Below are positions 1 through 8,964 of a stretch of DNA of 13,534 bases, piece by piece. Made by a program: the position numbers and the translations under genes. Within the stretch, counting starts at the first letter, position 1; each line of letters opens with the position of its first letter. This stretch comes from Antrodiella citrinella. Taxonomy: Eukaryota; Basidiomycota; Agaricomycetes; Polyporales; Steccherinaceae. The DNA lies in NCBI GenBank assembly GCA_004802725.1, contig SGPM01000488.1:2152-15685 (forward strand). Direction: 5' to 3'. Below the pieces are notes generated by a model. That model was not told the DNA's origin and made no database searches. It saw nothing but the letters and a program-made list of their open reading frames with translations.

Positions 1-254
1 CNNNTCANNNCNNNANNNNTNNACANNNCNNNNCNNGNCNCANNNAGNCTCACATGAAGATGAAGAGGGACCGGATCACCGAGAACAAAGTTGAGGTGAC
101 GCTCACTGTGCGGCTCCAATATACAATCGCGAGGCGCTCACTGAATCACCAGAGTGAACACGNGCCGTAGACTAGAACATAGAGCACCGTTGAAGTTTGT
201 CACATTTAGATAGATAGAGTACGATTTCTCAGTCCTCCTGGAACTGCTTTGTTT
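1..254. other. N-rich left flank, no gene called
   Basis: The first 50 bases are mostly ambiguous. The rest holds no long reading frame and no motif I recognise. A 38-codon frame starting at the ATG at position 54 is too short and featureless to call. The stretch mainly serves as the 3' flank of the minus-strand YCII gene that ends at 255. Confidence 0.5.
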
Positions 255-778
255 TTACATTCCATTCGCAGGCCTGAAAGGCGTGATTTCGAGTCTCTCC
301 TTATCCCACTAAACATCATCTGTCAGTGAAAAGATCCCATACAGAGGCGTAAAACTCACCACCCCTCCGGTATAATAGATATCCTGTTTAATGAGTCTCC
401 AGACATCGTCAATGCTCGCAGCTTCATACACTAGCAGAGAGCCGCGCATCTTCGGCTGATCAGTCAATTCACTCCCCTCTTGGAGCATGGCCCCGCCCAG
501 TCCTGTCGATTCTTTCATCAGAATAGATACTTCAGGCAGAAAAGACGAAATTTCGCACTCATAGTACCATTCTCTCTCAACGGCGTCGCGTCCTGAAAAT
601 GCTGCTCTCGGACGGCGAGACGTCTCGCGAGACAACCGTCATCTGCGTAGTCAGGCGCCCAGATGGCGTACTTGTAGAGGGTAGGTGCAGACATTGTGCT
701 GTACAGAGAGGTATTGAGGAGACGTCGGAAACGGCCTATATGATACGTAGATGCTATGGACCTGCGATACATATTCAT
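255..778 (-). CDS. YCII-domain protein, copy 1 (three exons)
   Basis: The coding exons are 559-778, 360-502 and 255-308, read right to left, with introns of 56 and 51 bases (GTGCGA..ACAG and GTGAGT..AG). They give 138 residues. From Met29 the protein is a YCII-related domain: WAPDY with Asp43, then RRLAVR and His60, which matches the conserved Asp/His pair of the bacterial YciI family. It ends in the usual strand around LEITPF. Family members are small dimeric alpha/beta barrel proteins; some act in degradation of chlorinated aromatics, but the substrate here is unknown. Residues 1-28 are Arg/Ser/Thr-rich with no acidic residue, like a mitochondrial presequence. However, the ATG at 778 lies only about 24 bases past a TATA-like site, so the real start may be the ATG at 692-694, giving 110 residues. 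Both exon junctions match YCII copies 2 and 3, and exon 2 is 143 bases in all three. Confidence 0.85.
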
Positions 779-1030
779 AGTCCGTGCCAGCGTAGCGAGT
801 TCTATAGAAGTGCCCGGGCCGGACGGTGGGAGTCATAACCACTCCTGCCAGTTGACTCTCGGTGAACGCATGAGTCCGGTCATTCTGGCCGGTGAGGTTT
901 ATAAGAGGGTGACTGAGATACGCAGGAAAGATTTTCGGTCATCGGGGAAGAAGAGCTATATTTTACAAGGTACACATTGACATGCCTTGGGTTCCGGAAA
1001 GCCCGTAGTGGTCCTGGTCGATGAAATCCC
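779..1030. other. intergenic, YCII copy 1 promoter / copy 2 3' end
   Basis: About 250 bases between two tandem minus-strand YCII genes. Apart from the promoter block at 802-826 I see no gene or repeat. Confidence 0.5.
802..826 (-). promoter_or_regulatory. shared GC block plus TATAG, YCII copy 1 promoter
   Basis: On the minus strand the 13-mer CCGTCCGGCCCGG (814-826) is followed after exactly 7 bases by TATAG (802-806). The same 13-mer, gap and TATAG occur upstream of YCII copy 3, while the surrounding sequence is unlike. This is best read as a core promoter. It lies 108 bases upstream of the ATG at 694 and only 24 bases upstream of the ATG at 778. Confidence 0.5.
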
Positions 1031-1600
1031 TTATTCCTTCGGTATCTGAGCTGGTGCAAACGGGGAAATAACGATCTTCTCCTTGTCCCACTAGGAGAAA
1101 ATACGACCTGTCAATATTGTTGTGTCCTATAGGTCTAGGACGTTACTCACCACATTGCCACTCCAATACACGTCTTCCGCCACCAATTGCTTCACAGCAT
1201 CCACGCTTTCTGCCTCTACAATCAACATCGATCCGTTCATCCTCTTACTCTCAGTGAGATAAGTCTCGGGGCTAATCGTGACACCTCCTGTCTCTAAAAA
1301 CCCGCATACGTGAGTGCCAAAGTTGCGTGATCAAAATGAGAAGCGCGACTTACTAATGATACCAGCTTTGATATTCTCAATGACTTTCTGAATGTGCTGC
1401 GGTCGCACAGCAAGGCGACGGTTCAGGGCTTCTGAATCCGTGTAGTCAGGAGCCCAGACAACGAACTGGTGTTTTGCTGGTGCGGTGGACATCGTGTGAG
1501 TAGTAGCACGAAAAACGTGAAAGCGTGTTGTTTGCAGCGAAAACGATGAGTGTCGAGGTGCAGAATTTAGCAGTTTGAGCGATGTTCTGGTTCTGAACAT
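1031..1600 (-). CDS. YCII-domain protein, copy 2, likely mitochondrial
   Basis: The exons are 1354-1600, 1151-1293 and 1031-1090, with clean introns of 60 bases (GTAAGT..TTAG) and 60 bases (GTGAGT..CTAG). They give 149 residues. Residues 1-36 are rich in Arg, Ser and Thr with no acidic residue, typical of a mitochondrial targeting peptide. The YCII core starts at Met37: VVWAPDYTD (Asp52), NRRLAVRPQH (His69), and a C-terminal strand around KIVISPF. The Asp/His pair of the family is kept. The core is clearly more diverged from copies 1 and 3 than those are from each other, so this is an older paralogue. A TTTATAAG sequence at 1625-1632 could be its TATA box. It is only about 25-30 bases from the first ATG, so a shorter cytosolic form from Met37 is possible. 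The gene is head-to-head with the cyclase gene at 1851. Substrate unknown. Confidence 0.9.
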
Positions 1601-1850
1601 CTTCCCAGAGCATCAGCAAGCGTGCTTATAAACATTTGAAACCGGGATGGGATTCGTTAAGCACAACTCGGTCANNGNCNNGGCGGTCATCCGACTGATC
1701 GCGTGCGACACTGCGACTGCCGTCGTGATAATGNGCGCTTCATGTTCATTCTCCTGTCTCCTTCTAAACTTGACCCGGTAAGCAGATGTTCTCTATACGA
1801 CGATGTATATGAATACTGGAACGATTTTTGCTGCATAGCAGACAGTCGAT
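1601..1850. promoter_or_regulatory. divergent promoter, YCII copy 2 / cyclase
   Basis: A 250-base gap between two genes transcribed away from each other, so it must hold both promoters. TTTATAAG on the minus strand (1625-1632) suits the YCII gene. TATATGAA near 1806 suits the cyclase gene, about 45 bases before its ATG. Several N bases around 1675-1682 and at 1733 prevent a finer motif search. Confidence 0.5.
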
Positions 1851-2570
1851 ATGCCTAGAAAAGTCATTGACTTGTCTCACACTCTTGACGGCAACATTTC
1901 AATCTATCCCGGTGACCCAACCTTTGCTTGTCACTTGGTTCTTACCGTCCCAAGGGATGGGAATGCTGTCTCTTCGATAGCCATAGGATCCCACACTGGA
2001 ACCCATATCGACGCACCATCTCACTTCTTTGAGAACGGTGTGACTGTTGACCAAGTCCCTCTGGAGAGATTGATCGGCCCCGCTGTCGTAATCGATCTCT
2101 CTGACACGATTATCCGTCGCCAGCCGATCGAGTGGCGAGACCTAGAAAAGTGGGAGGACAGAATGAAGAGCCTCGCACGAACCCAGTCTCAGGCGNATGG
2201 CTCGTCNGCGGGCTCCATGGTCTTAATCANGACCGGGTGGGATCAATACTGGGGTACCGACACGTANTTCGACCATCCTTTCCTATCNAANNATGCCGCC
2301 GTCCGGATTCTCGCCACAGGGATCACTCTCATTGGCGTCGACACGCTCAGCCCAGACGAGACTGTTCTTCCCTCAGAGGAAATATCGGAACTTGAAGCCG
2401 ACTTCAGCGTACANAACGAGGTCCTTGGGGCAGGGTGNCTGATCGNAGAAAATCTCACCAATTTGGACCGAATTGTGGACGGGCAGTGGGTGGTCAGTCT
2501 ATTGCCTCTCAAGATCGGAGGGTGCGATGGTTCTCCAATCCGAGCATGCGCATGGCAAACGAAACAATGA
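1851..2570 (+). CDS. cyclase-family / kynurenine formamidase-like hydrolase
   Basis: A single open frame of 239 codons with no intron, starting at the first ATG and ending in TGA. Residues 48-58 (HTGTHIDAPSH) match the metal-binding motif HxGTHxDxPxH of the cyclase / kynurenine formamidase / isatin hydrolase family (PF04199): His48, His52, Asp54 and His58. Further family marks are the N-terminal DLSHTL, the TGW at 128-130, the GVDTLSPD at 162-169 and the Glu-Asn-Leu at 200-202. The length suits the family. The expected enzyme is a divalent-metal amidohydrolase that opens or hydrolyses a cyclic or formyl amide; the substrate cannot be told. Ten codons contain N. Those at residues 139 (TAN) and 196 (TGN) could in principle be stops, though the frame continues well past them with conserved residues. 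Codon 188 is CAN, where the family usually has a catalytic His. Confidence 0.88.
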   Translation: MPRKVIDLSHTLDGNISIYPGDPTFACHLVLTVPRDGNAVSSIAIGSHTGTHIDAPSHFFENGVTVDQVPLERLIGPAVVIDLSDTIIRRQPIEWRDLEKWEDRMKSLARTQSQAXGSXAGSMVLIXTGWDQYWGTDTXFDHPFLXXXAAVRILATGITLIGVDTLSPDETVLPSEEISELEADFSVXNEVLGAGXLIXENLTNLDRIVDGQWVVSLLPLKIGGCDGSPIRACAWQTKQ

Positions 2571-3251
2571 TAGGTGGTAAATTAGGTGTGCATTTTTGTG
2601 ACATGTGGTACACTTGGTTCTGATCTTGCACGTAGGGTGAGCTCGCAACCTTCCTACTTCCCATATGCCCAAGCTCTGCCATCGTCGCCGCCGATCACTC
2701 GAATAAAAGACATACCATTGACAGCGAGTTGGCGCAATCTTCAAGTGACAACCAAACCAGGATTCAAGCCCGTTCCGAGCCACGTAACCACCTACTGCGG
2801 GGACCGATGGAGTATGATCTCAGTGTGTAGTCGTGCTCCTGAAGTTAGAGGTAGCAGTCTCTACATCATTTCTCGTCTTGCATGAGGGCTCCCAATTCAT
2901 AGAATTCAGGTTCCGGCGCGCTGCTACCACCATTTGCATGGGCGATCTACTTCGTGTCTTATCCCATCTCAGCGACGAGGATAGGCCTGAGGGTGCGTTC
3001 CGGCCGGTGTTGGACAAAAAGCTGTAAGATGATACAAAGTCAGTGTGCCAACCTATCATGCAACCAACAAGGGCCGAATATGTGAAGAGTAGCGCTTAGA
3101 TATCATCTAGAAATAAAACCGATGTGACGATTCGAGACGGATGTGAATATAAAGTACATGTCAGATTGCGTGGTGCTGACGAAAACAACGGTGAAAGCGA
3201 GTGCACTGAAAATATTGCGACAAATAGCTTGGTGTGTGTGTATACCTCCGA
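2571..3251. other. convergent intergenic region, no gene seen
   Basis: About 680 bases between the 3' ends of the cyclase gene and kinase-like gene A. Several frames of 60-100 codons overlap one another on both strands. None shows domain motifs, a paralogue in the window or believable splice structure. There is a short GT-rich run near 3230-3242. I read it as 3' untranslated and spacer sequence. Confidence 0.45.
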
Positions 3252-4636
3252 TCACGTCCTGTATCAGAACGTTAGACATAGCACGAGAGAACGCGAAAAC
3301 ACAAAAACGCACCCCATGAGACCCTTTCGCATTAGACTAAACCCCATCTTGGCTGCAGAGATGGTATCGTAAACAACACGTTCTGTCCCGGTCTCGTTCC
3401 GTCTTCGTAGCCTCCAATGTAGATGTGTATGGTTCAGATTGCGGCGGATGTCCGAAAACATCCGCAAAGCGACGCTAGCAGTTGGTCGTCGCTCCGGCTG
3501 GACGTGCATCATGGCGGTGATCAGGGGCTCGAGAAAACTGAGACCAAGATAAGTCTGTGGGAACTAGGTCAATCTGTGAGATCCCTATAGTCGTGCTTGT
3601 GACTTGCCTGGAGAAATTGGACTTCATAGACGTGTCCTAATATGAAGATATCAAGCATGTACGGGTTGTAGGGATACTTGTTGGACAATTCCGGTGCGTC
3701 CTGATCGGCACCCTTTGCACCGAGCACATAAGGCGGTTCTCCCTCTCTGAAATAGGTAGACATGCCAAAGTCGATGTAATAGTACTTCACCGGGCTTTCC
3801 GTACGACTGAGATGTCGAGCTTGATTCCTAACGTCTGGAGACAGGTGCGTATGTACCGGATGATGGTCCTCCGGATACAATGGACGGGCATCCATCATAA
3901 TGTTTCGAGTTGAGCAATCGCTGGAAGATATCATAAGGATTTTCAAAAAGAGTAGAAAACATTGTCATTACCGGTGTGCGACACCTTGGCTGTGGATGAA
4001 GGATAAACCCTGCACAGAAGACCCAATGAGTCCTCATTGCGCCTGATGAAAGCGTCTCACGTTCTACTGACCTCTAGGGTTTGTCTAATGAAATCCATAA
4101 CTTCTTCAACGACTTCGAAGGGTGGGCTGTTGAACGGACGCAGATACGGCATTACAAGTAGAGCATTTGACGAGTCCAAGGGATCCGGAAGGACGTCCAA
4201 CACGGGAACGCAGTGGTTGTTGGGATTCCCGCTGACGTCTTTTGAGGACAGCATGCGGGCAATTGTGATCTCCTGGGTCGCTCGAGGTACCACCTTTATA
4301 GATACCCTGTGGTTTTGGCCTGTTGGTACCGCATCAATAACGATGTCTTCCTGAAGAACGGTTAGCAACACTGGAGTAGAGATGGTTCACTTAAAAACGG
4401 CTTACCCGCGCCATTATGAAGTCTTCAAAGCAATCGGGAGGTACATCGTTACCAAACCATGATGGCTTCCAGTCGGGTTTGTACCTGATACGGAGGGTGT
4501 ACCCGTGCTCTTTCAAGTACAGGTACCGGTCCCTCCACAGGATTTCGCTGGGGTGAAGAGCACCGAGACCTGTGAAGTCTTCAGGAGTATATGGACCGAA
4601 GGAAACATCCCGTCTCTCTTCTGCGTATGTGCTCAT
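3252..4636 (-). CDS. protein-kinase-like protein, module A (six exons)
   Basis: The exons are 4406-4636, 4072-4350, 3972-4009, 3608-3920, 3313-3554 and 3252-3258. They give 369 residues. Exon lengths 279, 38, 313 and 242 are identical to those of the module C paralogue, which fixes the model. Kinase motifs in order: VSIK with Lys96, Glu104 as a candidate alpha-C partner, HRD with Asp184 and Asn189 (RDCSTRN), DFG at 233-235, APE at 258-260, the helix-F Asp273 and a late RRPTA. A glycine-rich loop is not recognisable, and the DFG-to-APE segment is only about 25 residues. The N-terminal 77 residues (LGALHPSEILWRDRY) are conserved in all copies and are not part of a standard kinase fold I know. 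Intron 4 starts with GCAAGT, a GC..AG intron. The last exon is 7 bases and ends the protein in Gly-Thr. The key residues suggest possible activity; the substrate is unknown. It lies head-to-head with the membrane protein gene at 5057. Confidence 0.85.
3555..3607 (-). other. GC..AG intron (intron 4 of kinase-like gene A)
   Basis: The 53-base intron begins GCAAGT at 3607 and ends CACAG at 3555. The paralogues have GTAAGC (C) and GTGCGT (B) at the same junction. The nearest GT (GTCACA, 3 bases on) would break the reading frame into exon 5, so the GC donor is the consistent choice. Confidence 0.7.
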
Positions 4637-5056
4637 TCTACTACTTCATGGAAGGCTCCGCAGGTTCAAGATAGACTGGAATGCACGGAGGTGGCTGAGA
4701 GCAAAGGAATGGCCAGCGCCAAACTTGTCCCGACGTATCCGCCCAAATCTGGCAACACGGTGTAATCGGCGCCTAGATCGAGATCTTACACGTGTCATCC
4801 TGCAGGCGGAATATTTCGGTGCGGGATTCCGGACCTTGTACTGCGACTCATTTGTTCCAGACTTCATCCAAGCTTTGTCTGCCGTCATGCTGGAATTTCC
4901 TCGCAACCTATACATGCAAGTTACTGATGCACGCGATTTCTACGTTTACGATGCATATCAAACGCCCTCATCATGAATAAAGGCATTGCTCTCTATATCA
5001 GGCCGTGTCTTATTCCGGACACTGGCTATCCCCCAATCCCCCATATCGCACTGCAC
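4637..5056. promoter_or_regulatory. divergent promoter region, module A
   Basis: About 420 bases between the start codons of the kinase-like gene and its membrane partner. A TATATC at 4994-4999 lies about 60 bases before the partner ATG and could be its TATA box. The overlapping open frames here, one of 134 codons on the plus strand, have no counterpart in modules B or C, so I treat them as chance. I found no block clearly shared with the module C promoter. Confidence 0.45.
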
Positions 5057-6419
5057 ATGGCTGTCCCATACGATATACTAGGCCTGGTTTTTGGCATCCT
5101 AGGCCTACTCCCTATATTTGCATACGGTCGCAGCCAACTACCTCGATACAAGTTAAAGCAGCTCGATGCGACCCTCGAGGAAACTGTTGCTTTACTAGAA
5201 GCTGCCGTCAAGGATGGATACGTGCCCAACGACAATTTTGAGCACCTCATCCGCGCTCGTCTCTTTCCGTGAGTTGTCTTTGTAAATAAACCAACACGCT
5301 TAATCTGTTGTACTCATACACATTCCAGTCTCCGTAACCTGACAGAGAGCATAAGAGCCTCTGTTCTGCGTACCAAACGTTTTCACCAGGAGATCGTCGG
5401 GATCTTCAACGGGCTTACGAAACGTATAAACAATGTTCGTGCTGATGTTCAAGATATTCGCGAGCGGATCGTTGTAAGTGTCTTGCTCGTGTATATCGAA
5501 AGGAAGCTGATCCACCTGATAGAGTGTCAGCGATCAAGAACGACGTCGTGTTTCCGAAGAAGAGCATAGAGATCCTGCATCTTCATACTTGGCAGTCTTC
5601 GATTATTCTGCGTTCAATTTACTGTCAACTGCTGCAAATCTTTTCTCGAATGCCCAAGAGAATGAACGTGAGTCATGTATGTCGCCTCGTTCTGCAGCAT
5701 CAATTCAAATCTTGCACAGACCACCTCGACAACGATGAGATAGAGAGGATAGCTTGTATGCAGACGCTTGCGCCCCATTTGCCTGATATCCCTCCACGTG
5801 AGTTCACTTCAGTTCCTACCGTGCGAATTGCTCTAAAACTTCACTAGCTCCTCCGAGTCACTTTGACCGTATCACCAATACGCAACATCAACCGCTGCGA
5901 GCTCAGTCGGCTTTTGAATCTACATTTATCAACGCACAAGATGTCACCCGAGGCAACCATGGACTGATGGCTCATACGTTGCCGCTATATCAGCACCCAG
6001 CCGCTCCAGCATTCCCGCAACAGACTGTGCCGTTTCCTATGGCATCTTCGTATCTTACGCAGGGATATGGTCCCTCATATAGAGTTGTGGACGAACCAGC
6101 TCTATTGGGTCCCTTCGATCCCTTTGTCCGAAATTGTCCAGGCGATGCGGATTCGGGTCGCACAAGCCGTGGCACTACCATCGACCAGTGCGGTCTTCAA
6201 GAACTGCTTGCGGAATTCAGGCAGAGCATCGTTGCTGACTTCAAGCAAGATATGGCTTCGTCCATGCAAGACATGGCAACTATCATGCGAAGCATTGAGG
6301 CTGCCCTGGGACACAATCTCCCTCGTGCTTCACGCGCCTCTTCGCCACCGAACGTCGAGACAGGACTCTTGCACCCTGATCAACGTTCCGACTTCATCTT
6401 ACAGTTCCCCGCTTGTTGA
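5057..6419 (+). CDS. membrane-anchored helical protein, kinase partner, module A
   Basis: The exons are 5057-5268, 5329-5473, 5523-5667, 5720-5797 and 5848-6419, with introns of 60, 49, 52 and 50 bases. They give 383 residues. A hydrophobic segment at about residues 7-24 is followed by basic residues and LPRYKLKQL (28-36). This predicts a single membrane anchor with the long C-terminal part in the cytosol. Residues 72-119 are charged and helix-forming, with coiled-coil character. Residues 195-300 are low-complexity and rich in Pro, Gln and Ser. Residues 310-346 (LQELLAEFRQSIVADFKQDM onward) form a second amphipathic helix. The start at 5057 is chosen because the module C copy begins with the matching Met-Ala-Gly-Ile-Pro-Phe-Asp. 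An in-frame ATG at 4973 would add 28 residues but lies upstream of a TATA-like site. I do not recognise the family and assign no function. Confidence 0.75.
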
Positions 6420-7377
6420 GCAAGCGTTTCTTTCCGAATAAATGTTTTACTGTGTCCTGATTAATATCCTGCAATGTCGTATTCCCTACTCTGCCATGCC
6501 TTGTTGCTATATACTGTTGTCGTCGCTCTGTACCACTGCCGTTGTTCTTATGATCTTCCAAAGCTGTCGTTTCTGATATTTTCATGCTATCCTGATCCGA
6601 GCTCTTGTCTAATATATGTTGAACGTATACTATACTGTACGGTGTTCCATCGTCTCGAGAATATGTATGGATTCGTCGATTGTGGTCAATTTCGCGATCC
6701 ATTGTGGTGTACCGTCATCTGCGATGACGCTGCTGGGCAGATAGTGACAACGTAACTGACCATCGACAGAATTGGAGGTATTCTTCCATTTCCTCCAATG
6801 CTACCCGGAGCTGTGATGGACTAGCAAAAGCAATGTGGTACGTCTCGTCGTGTTCCACAGCAGGACGCGTCCTCTCCAGTACACGGTGAGGACTCTCTGC
6901 AATTCTGCCTTTGCGCGATCGGGGGATGCCAATCAGCCGGGTCCTAAGGCCTAAGATATGAAGATCAGACGTGGATGTGGCGGTGATGATGCCACGAAGG
7001 TCACATACATATGCCCTAGCCCCTGGAAAACGCGTTTTCATTTCGGATGGCACCTGATAATGAACGTTGGCTTAGCATGGGAGGCTTGTACCAGTGGAAG
7101 GGCCGACGACCATGCTGATTAGCAATGAATGAGCACAGGTATCGGTGATACAAACACGTCGTGCACACGTGTAAGGTCATTTGTTAATTGGTGCCATAAT
7201 GTCATCCGGCAGATGCAGAGTACAACATGCAAATATCATGATGAATGGATGGATGAAGAGATGGCCACTTCATATGCACGCGGCCAAAATGAGCAGGTGT
7301 CCCATGGTTATGCTTGAATGCTGGTGCCGATAACGTTCCGAGAAATGATGACCGTAGGCACGCCCGAAAGCGTCTCA
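6420..7377. other. convergent intergenic region with one unassigned open frame
   Basis: About 950 bases between the 3' ends of the module A partner and kinase-like pseudogene B. The only candidate is a minus-strand frame whose first true ATG is at 7039-7041 and which ends at 6715. It encodes about 108 residues containing DLRGIITATSTSDLHILGLR and LEEMEEYLQFCRW. A second protein-like stretch (ADDGTPQWIAKL) follows in another frame near 6660-6730, but no believable intron joins them. I recognise no domain. It could be a gene relic or chance. A short GATG-type repetition is seen at 7240-7262. Confidence 0.3.
6437..6442 (+). terminator. AATAAA polyadenylation signal candidate
   Basis: AATAAA stands 18 bases after the stop codon of the module A partner gene, followed by a T-rich stretch. 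Fungal signals are loose, so this is only a plausible site. Confidence 0.3.
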
Positions 7378-8770
7378 TCATGTCCTAGCCCTTAATCACG
7401 AGAAACAATGGCATACGGGATTATAAGAAATGCTCACCCCATGATCCCCCGACGTACAATGCTGATGCCTACTTTCGCAGCGGATATAGCGTCATACACT
7501 ATACGCTCCGGGCCAGACTCACTCCGCACCCTCAACCGCCAAAGTAGATGCGAATGCGAACGAGGGAAGTCCCGATAGATATCGTCGAGCATCCTCAGAG
7601 CGGCTTCGGCCCTGCTCTCTGGATGCGGGTGTATCATGGCTGATATGAGAGGAGCAAGGGCGTCCAAGCCGAGATAGACCTGCACATATACACGTCAGAC
7701 ACCATATACACATAGAAATCAGCGACGCACCTTCAGGAATTGTTCCTCGTAGACGCGGCCCACTATTATGAAGATGTCAAGCATAAAGGGATTGTACGGA
7801 AATTTATTGGGAAGCTCAGGTGCATCTTGGTTTGCACCTTTCGTGCCGAGTACGCAGGGCGGTTCGTCGTTTTTGAAGCAAGATGACATGCCGAAATCAA
7901 TGAAGTACTAGTACTTGACAGGATGGTCGATACGGCTCAGACGTCAGGCATACCGCGAGACATCTGGACTCAGATGTACATCCACGGGATGGTGGCCATC
8001 GGGAAACAACGGGTTTCCATCTATCAGGATATTGCTCCACCAGCAATCCCTACGATGCAAGGATCCTAGATCAATAAACGCTGTATAAGCAAGAAGTGTA
8101 ACTTACCGATGCGCAACTTCTTGCTCGTGAATGAAGCATAATCCCTGTAGTCAGAATGCGAACCTCAGATGGAACAGGTCCACAAAACTAGCTGTTGACT
8201 CACCTCCAGAGTCTGGTGTATGAAGTCCATAATTTCTTCCACGATCTCGAATGGTGGATCGTCAAATGGTCTCAGATAGGGCATTACGAGTAGAGTATTT
8301 GAGTCGTCCAAAAGATCAGGGAGCACGTCGAGCACGTCGAGGACTGGGATGCAATGGTTGTCTGGACGACTTCTGAGCTCTTCAGAAGACAACAATTGCG
8401 CGATGTTGATCTCGTTGGATGTAGGAACCGCCTTGATAGACACGATGTATCCTTCTGACATGTGCGTCGCATCCAGCACCTTGTCTTGCTGCAGAATGAA
8501 CGAGGTCATGAAATGCAAAGAACACTATTTCAGGATTGGAAGACGTACCAACGACATGACACCATCCTCACAGGTATCCGGAGTGTCTGTGCCAAACTAA
8601 GATGGCGTCCAATCAGGGTTATATCTAGGCCGCAGCAAATATCCATGTTGCTGCAGGTACACATAACGGTCCCGCCACCGCACTTCATCGAGAAGAGCAC
8701 CTAGGCTGTCGTACACTCCGTCCACATACTGATTGGGATTACTGGCTGAAGGTGGGTGAGAGATGCTCAT
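7378..8770 (-). pseudogene. protein-kinase-like pseudogene, module B
   Basis: All six exons of the A and C paralogues can be placed with their splice sites: 8549-8770, 8204-8488, 8107-8144, 7731-8049, 7438-7679 and 7378-7384. Three in-frame stops break the protein. A TAG at 8597-8599 stands where A and C have the Trp of PSW. A TGA at 7944-7946 stands where C has the Arg of YARQLSR. A TAG at 7908-7910 is an extra codon just before the DFG region. Exon 2 also carries a 9-base tandem duplication. The HRD, DFG and APE motifs are still readable between the stops, but the late RRPTA motif is lost. Intact splice sites and frame suggest fairly recent inactivation. Any product from the start codon would stop after 57 residues, before the kinase core. 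Confidence 0.85.
8322..8339 (-). repeat. 9-base tandem duplication in pseudogene B exon 2
   Basis: The 9-mer agcacgtcg occurs twice in a row on the plus strand. On the coding strand it doubles the LDV triplet (VLDVLDVLPD against VLDVLPD in A). It is in frame, so it is a slippage event rather than a disabling change. Confidence 0.8.
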
Positions 8771-8964
8771 GGATTGTGTATAGCCCAGAAATCTACAGGC
8801 GACATGGATGCAGAGGCTTTGAAGTACCCGTTGGCTAGAGAATTGGCGGATGTTGTCGAACGGGTTTTCAATTTTACAAAGCTGCCTTGTCACTGTGTTC
8901 GTTCATTGACGTAATTCACGCGGCCCGGAAGCGGCTCATACTCAGACTGCGTATAAGTACAACT
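8771..8964. promoter_or_regulatory. remnant divergent promoter region, module B
   Basis: Only about 190 bases separate the two decayed genes, less than half of the roughly 400 bases in modules A and C. Part of the promoter may have been deleted. A GTATAAG at 8951-8957 is TATA-like but almost abuts the expected start position. Confidence 0.35.

Noticed and set aside
3230..3242. GT-rich run as a microsatellite
   Set aside because: Only about five repeat units; too short to call a repeat.
4572..4976. 134-codon plus-strand frame in the module A divergent promoter
   Set aside because: It overlaps exon 1 of the kinase-like gene antisense, has no recognisable motif, and has no counterpart in modules B or C.
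3252..6419. Divergent pair as a basidiomycete homeodomain mating-type locus
   Set aside because: The head-to-head layout is similar, but neither protein has a homeodomain; one has kinase motifs and the other a membrane segment.
6715..7053. Complete 112-residue gene starting at 7053
   Set aside because: The start codon is GTG, the first ATG is at 7039-7041, and no domain or splice partner supports it. Kept only as an unassigned stretch.
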